In this document: one piece after another, positions 8,440-18,327 of the stretch
How the letters are laid out: each line of letters begins with the position of its first letter
Position numbering within the stretch: the first letter of the stretch is position 1
From: Shewanella waksmanii ATCC BAA-643
Lineage (GTDB): Bacteria > Pseudomonadota > Gammaproteobacteria > Enterobacterales > Shewanellaceae
NCBI RefSeq assembly: GCF_000518805.1
Contig: NZ_JAEH01000024.1
Span: 1-64,000, forward strand
Direction: 5' to 3'
Length of the DNA stretch: 64,000 bases
Notes under the pieces: model-generated
What the model was told of the DNA's origin: nothing
The model's input: only the letters and a program-made list of their open reading frames with translations
Databases searched by the model: none
Program-made: the position numbers and the translations under genes

Positions 8440-9540
8440 TTACTCTCCTTGTAAATGTGTTGGCTGAATTAGCTTATCTTGCACTCTCACAGGTTTTTCA
8501 TTAACCACAATCAAGCCTAAACTGACATTATCGAATACCTTAAATACCATCAGCTCACCACGATAAATATCTGGCATTTTGATTGCGTTATCCGAAGAGA
8601 CGTATGACAACATATCTTCGTAGGTGCTGCGATCGTGCGGTTGCACTGGCTGTCCATCACCATCAATCACAACACCAACACCATCACGGTAAATGGAAAA
8701 CACATGCCCAGGCTCGACACCATCTTGGGTGCCACGATCTACATACACCACATCAAGCTTACCCATTTCACGAACATCTTTCTCAGATGCCAGTACGGTA
8801 GCGGGCTCGGCTAACTGCGCCGGTGTGGGCATAAAGTAAGCCGACATCAAGGCTTCATCCTCAATGGGCAATACCCGATAACCCGCCTTGGTTTCTCTGA
8901 GATTACTTAAAAGCTTCACTTTCGAAACTGGACCAGACTCAATCACGCGGCCACTGGCGGTTAAAATGGCCTCTTGCCCTAAAACTATGCCATCTGACTC
9001 ACGACTAAACTCACGCCCAGCATGATAAATACCCACCTTTTGTCCAAGCAACATTTCACTTTGAACATAAACGATATCACCCACTACATGATGTTTAGAT
9101 GGACTCTCACCACCCAACACCATAGGTTGCTCGGCTAACCATTGGCCATCTACAACACGGTTTTGTACTAAGTAAGGACTAATGAGTGATAAATCGACCG
9201 CAGGAATGGCGCCATCTTTTGGCATCACTCGGCCTTGCGGGCTTTTGCGAATATGCGGTTTTACCACCAGCCGAGGTTCACCATCGATAAACACTAAAGT
9301 GAGTACATCGCCTGGATAAATGAGATGGGGGTTAGCGATTTGAGGGTTTACGCCCCACAAACTTGGCCAACGCCATGGGTCATTAAGAAAATGCCCAGAA
9401 ATATCCCACAATGTATCGCCTTTTTTCACAACGTAGTGATCGGGGTGGCCAGATTTGAGGGTAAGAGTGTCAGCGAACAATAAAGTACTATTAAGTATCA
9501 GTAAACCGAGTAAAAGTAGTCGTTTCATCGGGGTATCCAT
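8440..9540 (-). CDS. Exported LysM-domain protein
   Basis: The 366-residue protein has an N-terminal signal peptide (MKRLLLLGLLI...LFADTL, if started at M5, base 9528) and one LysM domain at about residues 33-85 (YVVKKGDTLWDISGHFLNDPWRWPSLW...IYPGDVL). The remaining 280 residues form a beta-rich domain of unknown fold that is constant in gammaproteobacterial homologues beside dprA. LysM suggests peptidoglycan binding in the periplasm. The stop codon abuts the proposed dprA start and supplies its ribosome-binding site, so the two are translationally coupled. It is divergent from def. M1 at 9540 and M5 are both possible starts. Confidence 0.85.
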   Translation of the reverse strand: MDTPMKRLLLLGLLILNSTLLFADTLTLKSGHPDHYVVKKGDTLWDISGHFLNDPWRWPSLWGVNPQIANPHLIYPGDVLTLVFIDGEPRLVVKPHIRKSPQGRVMPKDGAIPAVDLSLISPYLVQNRVVDGQWLAEQPMVLGGESPSKHHVVGDIVYVQSEMLLGQKVGIYHAGREFSRESDGIVLGQEAILTASGRVIESGPVSKVKLLSNLRETKAGYRVLPIEDEALMSAYFMPTPAQLAEPATVLASEKDVREMGKLDVVYVDRGTQDGVEPGHVFSIYRDGVGVVIDGDGQPVQPHDRSTYEDMLSYVSSDNAIKMPDIYRGELMVFKVFDNVSLGLIVVNEKPVRVQDKLIQPTHLQGE

Positions 9541-9722
9541 GCTGTTTTTTGCTTCTTCCTAAACCACTTTCCTAACAGAAAGTACCTTGTTGATATAACT
9601 AGTTTAGGCTTATATGGAGCTTTTGCTGTTATTGATAGCCATGAAGGATTAAAATTAACCTTATAGCTTAAGTCAGTATAACCAACTGGCACAGATTTGA
9701 CAGACTTGTTAAGAGTTTATAT

Positions 9723-10235
9723 ATGAGTTTACTAAAAGTACTAAGATTTCCAGATGAGCGATTACGAACAGTCGCTGCGCCGATCACCGAGTTTAACGCT
9801 GCATTACAGACTCAAATCGACGATATGCTCGAAACTATGTATGAAGAAAAGGGTATTGGGCTAGCAGCTTCGCAAGTCGATTACCACCATCAGCTGATTG
9901 TTATGGATCTGCAAGATGAGGTTGAACGTCCTAAAGTATTCATCAATTTAGAGATCACCGAAAAAAGTGGTGAGTTTACTAATGAAGAAGGCTGCTTATC
10001 GGTACCTGGCATCTATGCTAAGGTCGATCGCGCCGAGTTCGTTACCATTAAAGCACTTGATCGTGACGGTAATGAATTTACGTTAGAAGCCGATGGCCTA
10101 TTTGCAATTTGCCTACAACACGAGCTCGACCACCTTAATGGTAAGTTATTTGTCGATTACTTATCGCCACTTAAGCGCCAACGCATTAAGCAAAAGCTAG
10201 AAAAAGCCGCACGATTGGAAGCTAAACAAGGGTAA
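9723..10235 (+). CDS. def: Peptide deformylase
   Basis: Def removes the formyl group from the N-terminal methionine of nascent proteins, using Fe2+ or Zn2+. The 170 residues contain all three motifs: GIGLAASQV at 44-52, EGCLSVP with the metal-ligand cysteine C91, and QHELDHLNG with H133, catalytic E134 and H137. It is the first gene of def-fmt-rsmB-trkA-trkH, with fmt 5 bases downstream. The length and motifs are those of type I enzymes. Confidence 0.97.
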   Translation: MSLLKVLRFPDERLRTVAAPITEFNAALQTQIDDMLETMYEEKGIGLAASQVDYHHQLIVMDLQDEVERPKVFINLEITEKSGEFTNEEGCLSVPGIYAKVDRAEFVTIKALDRDGNEFTLEADGLFAICLQHELDHLNGKLFVDYLSPLKRQRIKQKLEKAARLEAKQG

Positions 10236-10240
10236 TCGAT

Positions 10241-11200
10241 TTGAAACCACTAAATATCATTTTTGCTGGCACACCGGATTTTGCTGCGCGTCATTTACAG
10301 GCACTGATCAATTCCGAACACAATGTCATTGGCGTCTACTCTCAACCGGACCGCCCTGCTGGGCGCGGTAAGAAGCTGCAAGCAAGTCCGGTAAAACAGT
10401 TAGCACTACAACACGACATTGCAGTGTATCAACCTAAAAGCCTGCGTGATGCTGATGCGCAGGCCGAGCTTGCTGGGTTAAATGCCGACATTATGGTGGT
10501 GGTTGCTTATGGTTTAATATTGCCACAAGTGGTGTTAGACACGCCGAAACTTGGGTGCATCAATGTCCATGGCTCAATACTGCCTCGCTGGCGCGGTGCA
10601 GCACCGATTCAAAGAGCGTTATGGGCAGGCGATACACATACTGGCGTAACCATTATGCAAATGGATATTGGACTCGATACCGGCGCCATGCTGCTGAAAA
10701 CTTCACTCCCTATAGAAGATACAGATACCTCAGCATCCTTATATGAAAAACTGGCAGCGCAAGGCCCTGACGCACTCATTGAAGCCCTAACTTGTTTAGC
10801 CGCAGGAACCTTAACCGCTGAAGCTCAAGATGAAGCGCAAGCTAACTATGCAGAGAAACTCAGCAAAGAAGAAGCCTTGATTGATTGGCACAAACCCGCG
10901 GTTAACTTGTGGAGAGAAATCCGCGCATTTAACCCTTGGCCGGCGAGCCACTTCAGTCATCAAGGTGCCACTATAAAAGTGTGGCAAGCAAGCGTGAGCA
11001 ATACCGTTAGCGACGCAAGCCCAGGCACCATTCTTAGCGCAGATAAGCACGGTCTTTGTGTCGCAACCACAGAAGGTACCTTGTGTATTGAGATCATGCA
11101 GCTTCCAGGCAAAAAAGCCATGCCGGTGGCGGATATCCTTAACTCACGTGCCGATTGGTTTATCCCCGGCACTCGTTTTGATGTTGAGGAAAATGCATGA
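10241..11200 (+). CDS. fmt: Methionyl-tRNA formyltransferase
   Basis: Fmt formylates initiator Met-tRNA with 10-formyl-tetrahydrofolate, the counterpart of Def. The 319 residues show [14 protein letters not shown] at the N terminus, the [11 protein letters not shown] loop, the catalytic N and H in [18 protein letters not shown], the aspartate in [13 protein letters not shown], and a C-terminal OB-fold. The start is TTG at 10241, the only codon that gives the normal family N terminus. The stop overlaps the rsmB start (ATGA), implying coupled translation. Confidence 0.97.
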   Translation: MKPLNIIFAGTPDFAARHLQALINSEHNVIGVYSQPDRPAGRGKKLQASPVKQLALQHDIAVYQPKSLRDADAQAELAGLNADIMVVVAYGLILPQVVLDTPKLGCINVHGSILPRWRGAAPIQRALWAGDTHTGVTIMQMDIGLDTGAMLLKTSLPIEDTDTSASLYEKLAAQGPDALIEALTCLAAGTLTAEAQDEAQANYAEKLSKEEALIDWHKPAVNLWREIRAFNPWPASHFSHQGATIKVWQASVSNTVSDASPGTILSADKHGLCVATTEGTLCIEIMQLPGKKAMPVADILNSRADWFIPGTRFDVEENA

Positions 11201-12480
11201 TGAACATTCGCGCACTGGCGGCCCGAGTCGTTTTTCAAGTATTAGAAAAAGGCAGTTCACTTTCAGTCGCCCTGCCTGAGCAGCAACAAAAACTCGATAG
11301 TGGCAAAGATAAAGCCCTATTAGCTGAGCTTTGTTACGGCGTGATGCGTCAATTACCGCAGCTGGACAAACTTGTTAGTGACTGCATGAGCAAACCACTA
11401 AAAGGCAAGCAGCGTATCATTCATCAGCTATTACTTGTGGGTTGTTATCAGCTTTACTTCACTCGTATTCCTAGCCACGCGGCTATTTCAGAAACTGCGG
11501 AAGCCTGCCGCAAGCTTAAGTTTGAAGGGCTAGTTAAAGTCGTTAATGGCGTCTTGCGTAACATTCAACGCCAAGAGAAACCACTGCCAACAGATAACGA
11601 CACACTAGCCTACAACACACCAGCCTGGATTATTAAGAAGCTTAAATCCGCTTATCCAGATAACTGGCAACAAGTGATAGAACAAAGCCATCAGCGTCCA
11701 CCAATGTGGTTACGTAATAATGCGCGCTCGCAGAGCCGTGAAAACTATTTAGCCCGTTTAACAGATGCTGACATTGCAGCAACTGCTGGCGCAAGTCACA
11801 ACGCGATTTTACTTGAACAAGCTAAAGATGTGGCCTTGTTACCCGATTTTGAACAAGGCGCGGTATCAGTACAAGATGGCGCTGCGCAATGGGCTGCTGA
11901 ATTACTTGCACCGCAAGATAATGAACTAATTTTAGATGCTTGTGCGGCTCCGGGCGGCAAAAGTTGTCATATTTTAGAGTCTGCCAATGACATTAATTTA
12001 GTTGCGGTTGATTTTGATGCCAAACGTTTACAACGGGTCGAACAGAACCTGCAGCGCTTATCTTTACAAGCTCAGGTTATCCATGGCGATGCCGCAGCGA
12101 TTGACACTTGGTGGCAAGGTGAAAAATTTGACCGCATTTTGCTCGATGCTCCCTGCTCTGCTACGGGCGTGATCAGACGCCACCCAGATATCAAATGGTT
12201 AAGAAAGCAAAATGACATTGATGCGTTGGCACAATTGCAATCACAAATTCTTAATCATTGCTGGCAGTGGCTTAAGCCAGGTGGCACACTGCTTTATGCA
12301 ACTTGCTCTATTTTACCGCAAGAGAATGCCGAGCAAGTGAGCGCCTTTTTAGCTAGAACCGCCGACGCAGAGCTTATCGCGATTGAACAACAGTCCGATA
12401 GCGACGCCATTGGCTGGCAAATTGTCCCTGGGCAGGACAATATGGATGGATTCTATTACGCACGCCTAAAAAAAGGATAA
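11197..12480 (+). CDS. rsmB: 16S rRNA m5C967 methyltransferase RsmB
   Basis: RsmB methylates C967 of 16S rRNA with SAM. The 427 residues have an N-terminal NusB-like RNA-binding domain (about 1-150) and a C-terminal Rossmann methyltransferase domain. The latter has [14 protein letters not shown] as SAM loop, and the two catalytic cysteines in [16 protein letters not shown] and [11 protein letters not shown]. Two consecutive ATG codons (11197 and 11200) are possible starts, the first overlapping the fmt stop. Confidence 0.96.
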   Translation: MMNIRALAARVVFQVLEKGSSLSVALPEQQQKLDSGKDKALLAELCYGVMRQLPQLDKLVSDCMSKPLKGKQRIIHQLLLVGCYQLYFTRIPSHAAISETAEACRKLKFEGLVKVVNGVLRNIQRQEKPLPTDNDTLAYNTPAWIIKKLKSAYPDNWQQVIEQSHQRPPMWLRNNARSQSRENYLARLTDADIAATAGASHNAILLEQAKDVALLPDFEQGAVSVQDGAAQWAAELLAPQDNELILDACAAPGGKSCHILESANDINLVAVDFDAKRLQRVEQNLQRLSLQAQVIHGDAAAIDTWWQGEKFDRILLDAPCSATGVIRRHPDIKWLRKQNDIDALAQLQSQILNHCWQWLKPGGTLLYATCSILPQENAEQVSAFLARTADAELIAIEQQSDSDAIGWQIVPGQDNMDGFYYARLKKG

Positions 12481-12489
12481 CGCGCAAGC

Positions 12490-13899
12490 ATGAAAATTAT
12501 CATTTTGGGGGCAGGCCAAGTTGGCGGCACATTAGCTGAAAACTTGGTCGGTGAAAACAACGACATCACCATCGTCGATAATGATCGCGACCGCCTGCGG
12601 TCACTGCAAGATAAGTATGACTTGCGGGTTATTTGTGGCCATGGTGCCCACCCTAGCGTACTAAAAGATGCTGGGGCCGAAGATGCCGACATGTTAATTG
12701 CGGTCACCAATAGCGATGAATGTAATATGGCATCGTGCCAAATTGCCTATTCGTTATTTGGTACACCCACCAAAATTGCCCGAATTCGTTCAGAGCAATA
12801 CCTTGCCCTTAAAGATAAGCTATTCATCAACAGTGAAATTAAACACAGTGAAAGTCGCCCCCGCGGCGGCTTTATCATTGATGAACTGATCGCCCCAGAG
12901 CAACTTGTCACCTCTTATATTCGCCGCTTAGTTGAGTATCCCGGTGCACTGCAAGTACTCGAGTTTGCCGAGGGTCGCCTCAGTTTAGTGGCTGTGCGCG
13001 CTTATTATGGTGGACCACTAGTCGGTAATGCTTTGGCAGCACTGCGTGAACATATGCCCAATATTGATACCCGGGTAGCCGCAATTTTCCGTCAAGGTCG
13101 TCCGATCATGCCGCGTGGCACCACGATCATTGAAGCCGATGATGAAGTGTTCTTCGTCGCCGACAGTCGCCACGTTCGTGCTGTCATGAGTGAAATGCAA
13201 AAGCTTGATAACTCCTACCGCAATATTATGATTGCCGGCGGTGGTAATATCGGTTTAGGCCTAGCCAAACAGTTACAGCGTAATCACTCTGTAAAACTGA
13301 TTGAACATAGACAAGAACGCGCCGAAGCGCTGAGTGAAAAGCTGGAAAATACCACAGTGTTTTGTGGCGATGCCTCAGACCAAGAATTATTGCTCGAAGA
13401 ACACATAGATCAAACCGATGTGTTTATCGCTGTCACCAATGACGACGAAGCCAACATTATGGCGGCACTGCTGGCTAAACGTATGGGCGCCAAAAAAGTT
13501 ATGGTGCTTATTCAGCGTGAAGCCTATGTTGATATTGTCCAAGAGGCCAATATTGATATTGCTATCTCTCCGCAACAAGCCACCATTTCAGCGTTATTGA
13601 CCCATATTCGCCAAGGCGATATTTGTAACGTATATTCATTAAGACGTGGCGCAGCTGAAGCCATTGAGGCAATTGCACACGGCGATGCTGGCACATCAAA
13701 AGTGGTTGGCAAACAAATTAGCGAAATCAAGTTACCACCGGGTACGACCATTGGGGCAATTGTACGCGATGAAGAAGTGCTGATGGCCCACGATAAAACG
13801 GTCATCGAACAAGGTGACCACGTGGTGCTATTTTTGGTGAACAAGAAGTTTGTTGGCGAAGTAGAGAAACTGTTCCAACCCAGCGCCTTCTTCTTTTAG
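12490..13899 (+). CDS. trkA: Trk potassium uptake regulatory subunit TrkA
   Basis: TrkA is the cytoplasmic NAD(H)/nucleotide-binding gating subunit of Trk K+ transporters. The 469 residues form two repeated RCK units. The first Rossmann motif is [13 protein letters not shown] at the N terminus. The second is [13 protein letters not shown] near residue 250. Each is followed by a TrkA-C domain. It lies 9 bases after rsmB and 41 bases before trkH, so all components of a K+ channel-transporter are on one transcript. Confidence 0.96.
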   Translation: MKIIILGAGQVGGTLAENLVGENNDITIVDNDRDRLRSLQDKYDLRVICGHGAHPSVLKDAGAEDADMLIAVTNSDECNMASCQIAYSLFGTPTKIARIRSEQYLALKDKLFINSEIKHSESRPRGGFIIDELIAPEQLVTSYIRRLVEYPGALQVLEFAEGRLSLVAVRAYYGGPLVGNALAALREHMPNIDTRVAAIFRQGRPIMPRGTTIIEADDEVFFVADSRHVRAVMSEMQKLDNSYRNIMIAGGGNIGLGLAKQLQRNHSVKLIEHRQERAEALSEKLENTTVFCGDASDQELLLEEHIDQTDVFIAVTNDDEANIMAALLAKRMGAKKVMVLIQREAYVDIVQEANIDIAISPQQATISALLTHIRQGDICNVYSLRRGAAEAIEAIAHGDAGTSKVVGKQISEIKLPPGTTIGAIVRDEEVLMAHDKTVIEQGDHVVLFLVNKKFVGEVEKLFQPSAFFF

Positions 13900-13940
13900 T
13901 AGCGATGCGGTCAGTGACCGCAACAAGGGATTGAGAGTTG

Positions 13941-15383
13941 ATGCTAAATATACGGCCACTGCTGTTTATCTTAGGGGCGTTCCTCTCAACCCTGACCATA
14001 TTTATGTTTGTGCCACTGGCATTCGCGTTGTTTTACAACGAAGAAACCGCTGGCGCATTCATGATTTCATCACTAGTCTGCGGCACCTGTGCCAGTGCCT
14101 GTATGCATCAGGGCCACAACCGAAACCTCAAACTCAATATTCGTGACATGTTTTTGTTGACCAGCCTCACCTGGTTTATTGTCAGTTTATTTGCCGCCAT
14201 GCCGTTTACCCTCTATCACGGCATTAACTACACCGATGCGTTTTTTGAAACCATGTCCGGTATCACTACGACAGGGTCTACTGTGCTGTCAGGGCTAGAT
14301 ACCATGGATCACAGCATTTTGGTCTGGCGCTCACTATTACAGTGGATGGGCGGCATTGGCTTTATTGTGATGGCGGTTGCGGTGCTACCATTTTTAAATG
14401 TGGGTGGCATGCGCCTATTTAGAACCGAATCGTCAGAATGGGGTGACAAGGCCATTCCTCGCACCCAAAATTTAGCTAAACAGTTATTCTATATTTACAT
14501 TTTGCTGACCGTTTTATGCGGTGTCGCTTACCATTTAGCCGGCATGAACTGGTTTCAAGCCATTAACCATGCCATGACAACCTTATCGACCGGCGGCTAT
14601 TCAACCTCAGATAGCTCCATGGCGGCTTTTACTCCACAAGCCCATTGGGTAGGCGTATTTTTTATGGCGGCTGGCGGCCTACCTTTATTGCTCTTTGTAC
14701 AGAGCATAAGCCAACGTTCAATGCGAGTGTGGCAAGACCAACAAGTGAAAGGTTTTGTGCTGTTTATTAGCTTAGTTTCATGCGGCTTAGCCTTATGGCT
14801 ATGGCAAGGTCATCAAATGACGCTACTCGATGCCTTACGTCTAGCTAGCTTTAATGTGGTTTCAGTGGTCACCACCACTGGCTATGGCTTGACTGATTAC
14901 ACGGCCTGGGGAGCACTCGCCAATGTCGCGTTTTTGTTTCTTATGTTTGTCGGCAGTTGTTCAGGCTCAACCTCTGGCGGCATCAAGATATTCCGTTTCC
15001 AAATCGCCTTGTCGATAATGAAAGAGCAGCTTAAACAACAATTTCATCCCAATGGCGTTTTTCGCGAACGCTACAACGGTAGAGTGATCAATGAAGATAT
15101 CGTGCGCTCATTAGTCACTTTTATTCTATTATTTTTATTAGTGATTGTGCTGCTATCCATCATTTTAGTGCTCACCGGCCTCGACCCAACCACCAGCTTT
15201 TCAGGTGCTATTACCGCTGTGACCAATGTTGGACCAGGTTTAGGGCATATTATTGGCCCGGCCGGTAATTTTTCATCGCTACCCGATATCGCAAAATGGG
15301 CACTGGCCATCGGTATGTTATTAGGCCGGTTAGAAATCCTCACCGTCGCAGTGCTGTTTCACCCCAGTTTTTGGAAGTATTAG
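13941..15383 (+). CDS. trkH: TrkH-type potassium transporter subunit (copy 1)
   Basis: This is an inner-membrane K+ translocating subunit with about ten hydrophobic segments and the four selectivity-filter P-loops of the TrkH/KtrB superfamily: TTTGSTVL, STGGYSTSD, TTTGYGLTD and TNVGPGLGHI. A GSCSGSTSGGIK stretch precedes the third membrane-pair unit, and FGRLE-like LLGRLEILTVAVL and FWKY end the protein. ATG at 13941 is preferred over the in-frame TTG at 13938, with GAGAG upstream. It is paired with trkA in the operon. A second trkH lies at 18.9-20.3 kb and shares the architecture but differs in most positions. Confidence 0.93.
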   Translation: MLNIRPLLFILGAFLSTLTIFMFVPLAFALFYNEETAGAFMISSLVCGTCASACMHQGHNRNLKLNIRDMFLLTSLTWFIVSLFAAMPFTLYHGINYTDAFFETMSGITTTGSTVLSGLDTMDHSILVWRSLLQWMGGIGFIVMAVAVLPFLNVGGMRLFRTESSEWGDKAIPRTQNLAKQLFYIYILLTVLCGVAYHLAGMNWFQAINHAMTTLSTGGYSTSDSSMAAFTPQAHWVGVFFMAAGGLPLLLFVQSISQRSMRVWQDQQVKGFVLFISLVSCGLALWLWQGHQMTLLDALRLASFNVVSVVTTTGYGLTDYTAWGALANVAFLFLMFVGSCSGSTSGGIKIFRFQIALSIMKEQLKQQFHPNGVFRERYNGRVINEDIVRSLVTFILLFLLVIVLLSIILVLTGLDPTTSFSGAITAVTNVGPGLGHIIGPAGNFSSLPDIAKWALAIGMLLGRLEILTVAVLFHPSFWKY

Positions 15384-15431
15384 CCACCAATAAGGTGTGA
15401 ACCATTGTCGAATAGAGCAACCCCATGGCAA

Positions 15432-16859
15432 TCAAAATGACTTGGTATTAAACCTAACCAAAGAACTTGGATCGTGGCAAGTCACACTCTTTGCTTCATT
15501 GCTCACAAACAGTTGAGCATGTTGCTTAAAGCACTTTGGAGCATTCAACGCAGAAAAATGCACGCCATCAACAATGGTAATCAATGCCAATTTTCCTCGT
15601 TTTGCAAGTTCGTCACTATGGGCTACCGCGCCTTTAAAATGAGTCTTGGGATCTAAACTGCCATGAATAACCATCGTTCTTGGCAGTGTCTTTGGTAACG
15701 CTGCATAAAAAGCATCTTTATCATAAGTCGGCATACTGTTTTCGGCCATCAAGCTAGGTAAAGGGCTAGTGAATAAAAGGTCAGTTTGCTCTTGATTAAC
15801 CTCAGCCTTAGTTAGTTGTGGTCTTAGGTTATTTTCAGAAGCCGTTATGATTTGAACCAGAGGGATTGAGGAGCCGAAGTTGTTGTACCCAGGGTTAAAT
15901 TGAGCGTAATAGGATTCTATCTCAGCCACTGCGCTAACCAATTGTGAAGCATCATTATTGGCTAAGCTTTGAATGATAGCTGGCAGCTGATTTCTGATAT
16001 GGGGAATATCGAGCATCATTCCCAAGGTATTGGTAAGACTTCCATTTGGTAAGCTTGCAGAAAAGTCTTGTAGATTATTAGATTTGGCTAAGAGTTTAGA
16101 AAGGCTCGCTTTCATTTGCTCTCCATCAACACCACACGCTTTTAAATGGTCACACTTACTCAGCAAATCTTTGCCAACTATGTCCACCACCTTTGAGCGT
16201 TGGCTTAAATCAAATGCTTGGTCATCTTGCATAGGGACAAGGGAGTCTAAAATCAAACCGTCAACCTCAAATCCCTTTAACTGACTGGCCCTTAGTACCA
16301 ATTGAGTTCCATAGGAAACCGCATAAATGAAGTTTTGCCCAGACCCTCCTAGAGACTTCATTAGCAACTGTAAGTCCTTAGCTGCATTAGTAATGCTAAA
16401 TGCGCTCACATATTCAAGATCTGAGTACATTTGTAAAAAACACTGGCCCCACTCTTCACCAACAAGCACTTTGCCTGCAATAGAATCGACGTTCTCACCA
16501 CGACAGATTGAACTAGAAAACCCCGCCCCCCGATGATCAGCCACAAAAATGTCCAAGCTAGCAAACGATTCCCTAAAGGTGTTTATAGTTGAATAAAAGC
16601 TAGCGCCTGATTCACCAGGTCCTCCTGCTACCAACCATAATTGCCCTTGACTTTGTTGAAGCGCTGGAAATTTTCTAACAAATAACTCTATTGTCCTGTC
16701 GTTCTTTGCCTCATGCAACAAAGGCACACTTACGGATCCGCACAAAGAGTCGTTGAGTTCAGGAAACTGGTCGGCATCTTCACACTGACTAAACTCATTA
16801 GCCCAACTTCCCTGCGTTAAAAGAACACACACTAAAAATATGATTTTTCTTATAGCCAT
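15432..16859 (-). CDS. Secreted alpha/beta hydrolase, tripeptidyl-aminopeptidase-like (S33 family)
   Basis: The protein (475 residues from the ATG at 16859) opens with a signal peptide (MAIRKIIFLVCVLLTQGSWA-NE). The alpha/beta-hydrolase elements are the oxyanion-loop stretch LVAGGPGESG, VADHRGAGFSSS, the nucleophile serine in YAVSYGTQL, the acid in IHGSLDPKTH and the histidine in VDGVHFSALN. Paired cysteines support an exported protein. This layout matches S33 TAP-like and SlpD/E-like peptidases that release N-terminal residues or short peptides. The substrate is unknown. GGAG nine bases before 16859 favours this ATG over an upstream TTG at 16874. It lies convergent with trkH and has no evident operon partner. 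Confidence 0.82.
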   Translation of the reverse strand: MAIRKIIFLVCVLLTQGSWANEFSQCEDADQFPELNDSLCGSVSVPLLHEAKNDRTIELFVRKFPALQQSQGQLWLVAGGPGESGASFYSTINTFRESFASLDIFVADHRGAGFSSSICRGENVDSIAGKVLVGEEWGQCFLQMYSDLEYVSAFSITNAAKDLQLLMKSLGGSGQNFIYAVSYGTQLVLRASQLKGFEVDGLILDSLVPMQDDQAFDLSQRSKVVDIVGKDLLSKCDHLKACGVDGEQMKASLSKLLAKSNNLQDFSASLPNGSLTNTLGMMLDIPHIRNQLPAIIQSLANNDASQLVSAVAEIESYYAQFNPGYNNFGSSIPLVQIITASENNLRPQLTKAEVNQEQTDLLFTSPLPSLMAENSMPTYDKDAFYAALPKTLPRTMVIHGSLDPKTHFKGAVAHSDELAKRGKLALITIVDGVHFSALNAPKCFKQHAQLFVSNEAKSVTCHDPSSLVRFNTKSF

Positions 16860-17196
16860 CCCTTTGCTCTCCAAATAGCATCCAACTAGCCCTAGTCGCT
16901 GCCGGCAAGTTTAATGTTAAAAACTAGTAACATAGCACTATTTTTCAATAAGGGCTGATTTGAAAGTTAAAAGAGAGTTTACTATTAGGAAAGCAGAGAT
17001 ACGCAGTTCAAAAAGTCGACTAATCATCACTCTAGTAGTCCAACAAACTGGCCATGCTAGGTTGATGCTATCGAGCAACTTTGGATTAGGCTAATAAAAC
17101 AACAATTCACGGATAATCACAACTTTAAAGATAAACAGTGAATATATCGGTATAGCTCGACACGCTAGACGAGCTATGAATTAGCGAAAGATAAGC
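16860..17196. other. Intergenic region between the S33 hydrolase and hemG-like gene
   Basis: This 337-bp stretch has no convincing gene. The only clear element is a perfect 8-bp inverted repeat, ATAGCTCG (17152-17159) and CGAGCTAT (17170-17177), just past the hemG-like gene. It could form a hairpin terminating that gene, but no T-run follows it on the minus strand. The upstream part should hold the promoter of the S33 hydrolase gene, which I could not fix. Confidence 0.4.
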
Positions 17197-17733
17197 TTAT
17201 TTAGCCGCCAAGCTCACCAAGTGGTCGGCATACACGTTGACATCATCCCAGTCAGTGTAGTCAATAATCGCTTTAGGATCGGTTGGGCCATCTGTGATTT
17301 TCATGATTAACTGAATCATCATGCGGTCATACCAACGCCATGATGGGTAATCGACCTTACCGGCAATCACTTTGACATCTTGTGGTGTCCAAGCTGACAA
17401 CTCGATAAATTTTTGCAGGTATTTATTGTTTTCGGGTACGCGCTTTTCAGGATTACGCGCCACCACGTTAACGCTGAAAAAGCTGTTCGGCTTAGCCTTG
17501 ATTTGTTGCTGATATTGCTTAACAAACTCAAATACTGACTTGTGGTAACTGCCATAGAGCACACAAGCCCCTAAGGCTATTACATCATATTTTTGCCAAT
17601 CAATATCGGCCGCTTGCTCTATATGAATAATGTCACAGGCTATACTTTGTGATTGCAGATGCTCTGCCATAGCGCGTGCAATTTTAGCGGTATGCCCACC
17701 ACGCGAATAATAAAGTACTAGCACTGATTTCAT
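17197..17733 (-). CDS. HemG-like flavodoxin-fold protein (copy 1)
   Basis: The 178-residue protein (from the ATG at 17733) is a short flavodoxin of the HemG type. It shows FMN phosphate loop LYYSRGGHTAKIA, GACVLYGSYHKSVFEFV, FFSVNVVARNPEKR and the C-terminal WRWYDRMMIQLIMKITDGPTDP segment. HemG oxidises protoporphyrinogen IX to protoporphyrin IX with menaquinone or ubiquinone at the inner membrane. The second copy at 18.3 kb holds the classical trkH-hemG position, so this one may be a paralogue with the same or a drifted role. The start at 17733 gives the family's normal N terminus, while an in-frame ATG at 17769 adds 12 unrelated residues. It is divergent from an ArsR regulator and could be its target. 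Confidence 0.8.
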   Translation of the reverse strand: MKSVLVLYYSRGGHTAKIARAMAEHLQSQSIACDIIHIEQAADIDWQKYDVIALGACVLYGSYHKSVFEFVKQYQQQIKAKPNSFFSVNVVARNPEKRVPENNKYLQKFIELSAWTPQDVKVIAGKVDYPSWRWYDRMMIQLIMKITDGPTDPKAIIDYTDWDDVNVYADHLVSLAAK

Positions 17734-17880
17734 TGAAAGCCCATTTAAATAGAGTTGACCAATCACCATTGTTGCAGTTGCGACGAAAATAAAACGCTGA
17801 ATGGATCACAAATTGCTAATCCACTCGTGGGATATAAAAGCAAATGCTAAATAAAAGCGGACTCGATCATACTATTGGTA

Positions 17881-17898
17881 ACTGAAATTGAGTTCAGT
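17881..17898. promoter_or_regulatory. Inverted repeat upstream of arsR-family gene (candidate operator 1)
   Basis: ACTGAA, 6 bases, then TTCAGT form a perfect 6-bp inverted repeat in the divergent gap between the hemG-like gene and the ArsR gene. ArsR dimers bind inverted repeats of similar size. This is a candidate site only. Confidence 0.35.
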
Positions 17899-17936
17899 TT
17901 GCACCAGCAGTATGATTGATTAAACCACACCACTCA

Positions 17937-17952
17937 ATTAGAATTATCTAAT
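17937..17952. promoter_or_regulatory. Inverted repeat just before arsR-family gene (candidate operator 2)
   Basis: ATTAGA-ATTA-TCTAAT is a perfect 6-bp inverted repeat with a 4-base centre, ending 24 bases before the ArsR start codon. Position and A/T-rich symmetry fit an autoregulatory ArsR/BigR-type operator. Confidence 0.45.
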
Positions 17953-17976
17953 CAAATATACAAGTGAGTCTGTCCG

Positions 17977-18285
17977 ATGCAAAAAGAGATCGATGTCAAC
18001 GAAATGGTGACCAATGCCCAAAGCGCGGCGAAATGGCTTAAAGCTATTGCGAACCCGTATCGGTTAATGATCTTGTGCCAGCTGCTGGATAATGAATTGA
18101 GCGTGACAGAGTTGAATGCATCAATCCCGCTTAGCCAATCTGCTTTATCGCAGCATTTGGCGGTATTGCGTGCCGAAGATTTGGTGTCGACCCGTAAAAG
18201 CTCACAAGTGGTGTTTTATACGCTGAAAAATGAGCAAGTCACTGAGGTGATTTCAATTTTGTATGAGAAATATTGCGCCAAGTAG
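17977..18285 (+). CDS. ArsR-family repressor of the BigR/SqrR persulfide-sensing type
   Basis: The 102 residues form one winged helix-turn-helix domain, with IANPYRLMILCQLL, the recognition helix SQSALSQHLAVLRAEDLV and the wing RKSSQVVFYTL. Two cysteines, C34 in the helix after the NPYR segment and C100 in the C-terminal helix, are 66 residues apart. Known persulfide sensors BigR (C42/C108) and SqrR (C41/C107) have the same spacing and local sequence. Classic arsenic (CVC) or zinc ligand motifs are absent. I infer a sulfide/persulfide-responsive repressor in which a polysulfide bridge releases DNA. It is divergent from the hemG-like gene and convergent with the second hemG, and inverted repeats lie directly upstream. 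Confidence 0.82.
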   Translation: MQKEIDVNEMVTNAQSAAKWLKAIANPYRLMILCQLLDNELSVTELNASIPLSQSALSQHLAVLRAEDLVSTRKSSQVVFYTLKNEQVTEVISILYEKYCAK

Positions 18286-18293
18286 TCGCAATA

Positions 18294-18317
18294 CTCACCA
18301 AGCTCGCGCTTGGTGAG
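18294..18317. terminator. Hairpin between convergent arsR-family and hemG genes
   Basis: CTCACCAAGC, a TCGC loop and GCTTGGTGAG make a perfect 10-bp stem between the two convergent genes. There is no strong T-run on either side, so it is a probable but atypical terminator. Confidence 0.5.
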
Positions 18318-18327
18318 CCAGATTTAC

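Noticed and set aside
9695-9724. TTGACA with 17-bp spacing to TATATG in front of def
   Set aside because: The -10 element would overlap the start codon, so it cannot serve the def gene in normal form. The real promoter was not located.
13819-13824. CACGTG in trkA as part of a parS site
   Set aside because: Flanking bases do not match the parS consensus; only the central six agree.
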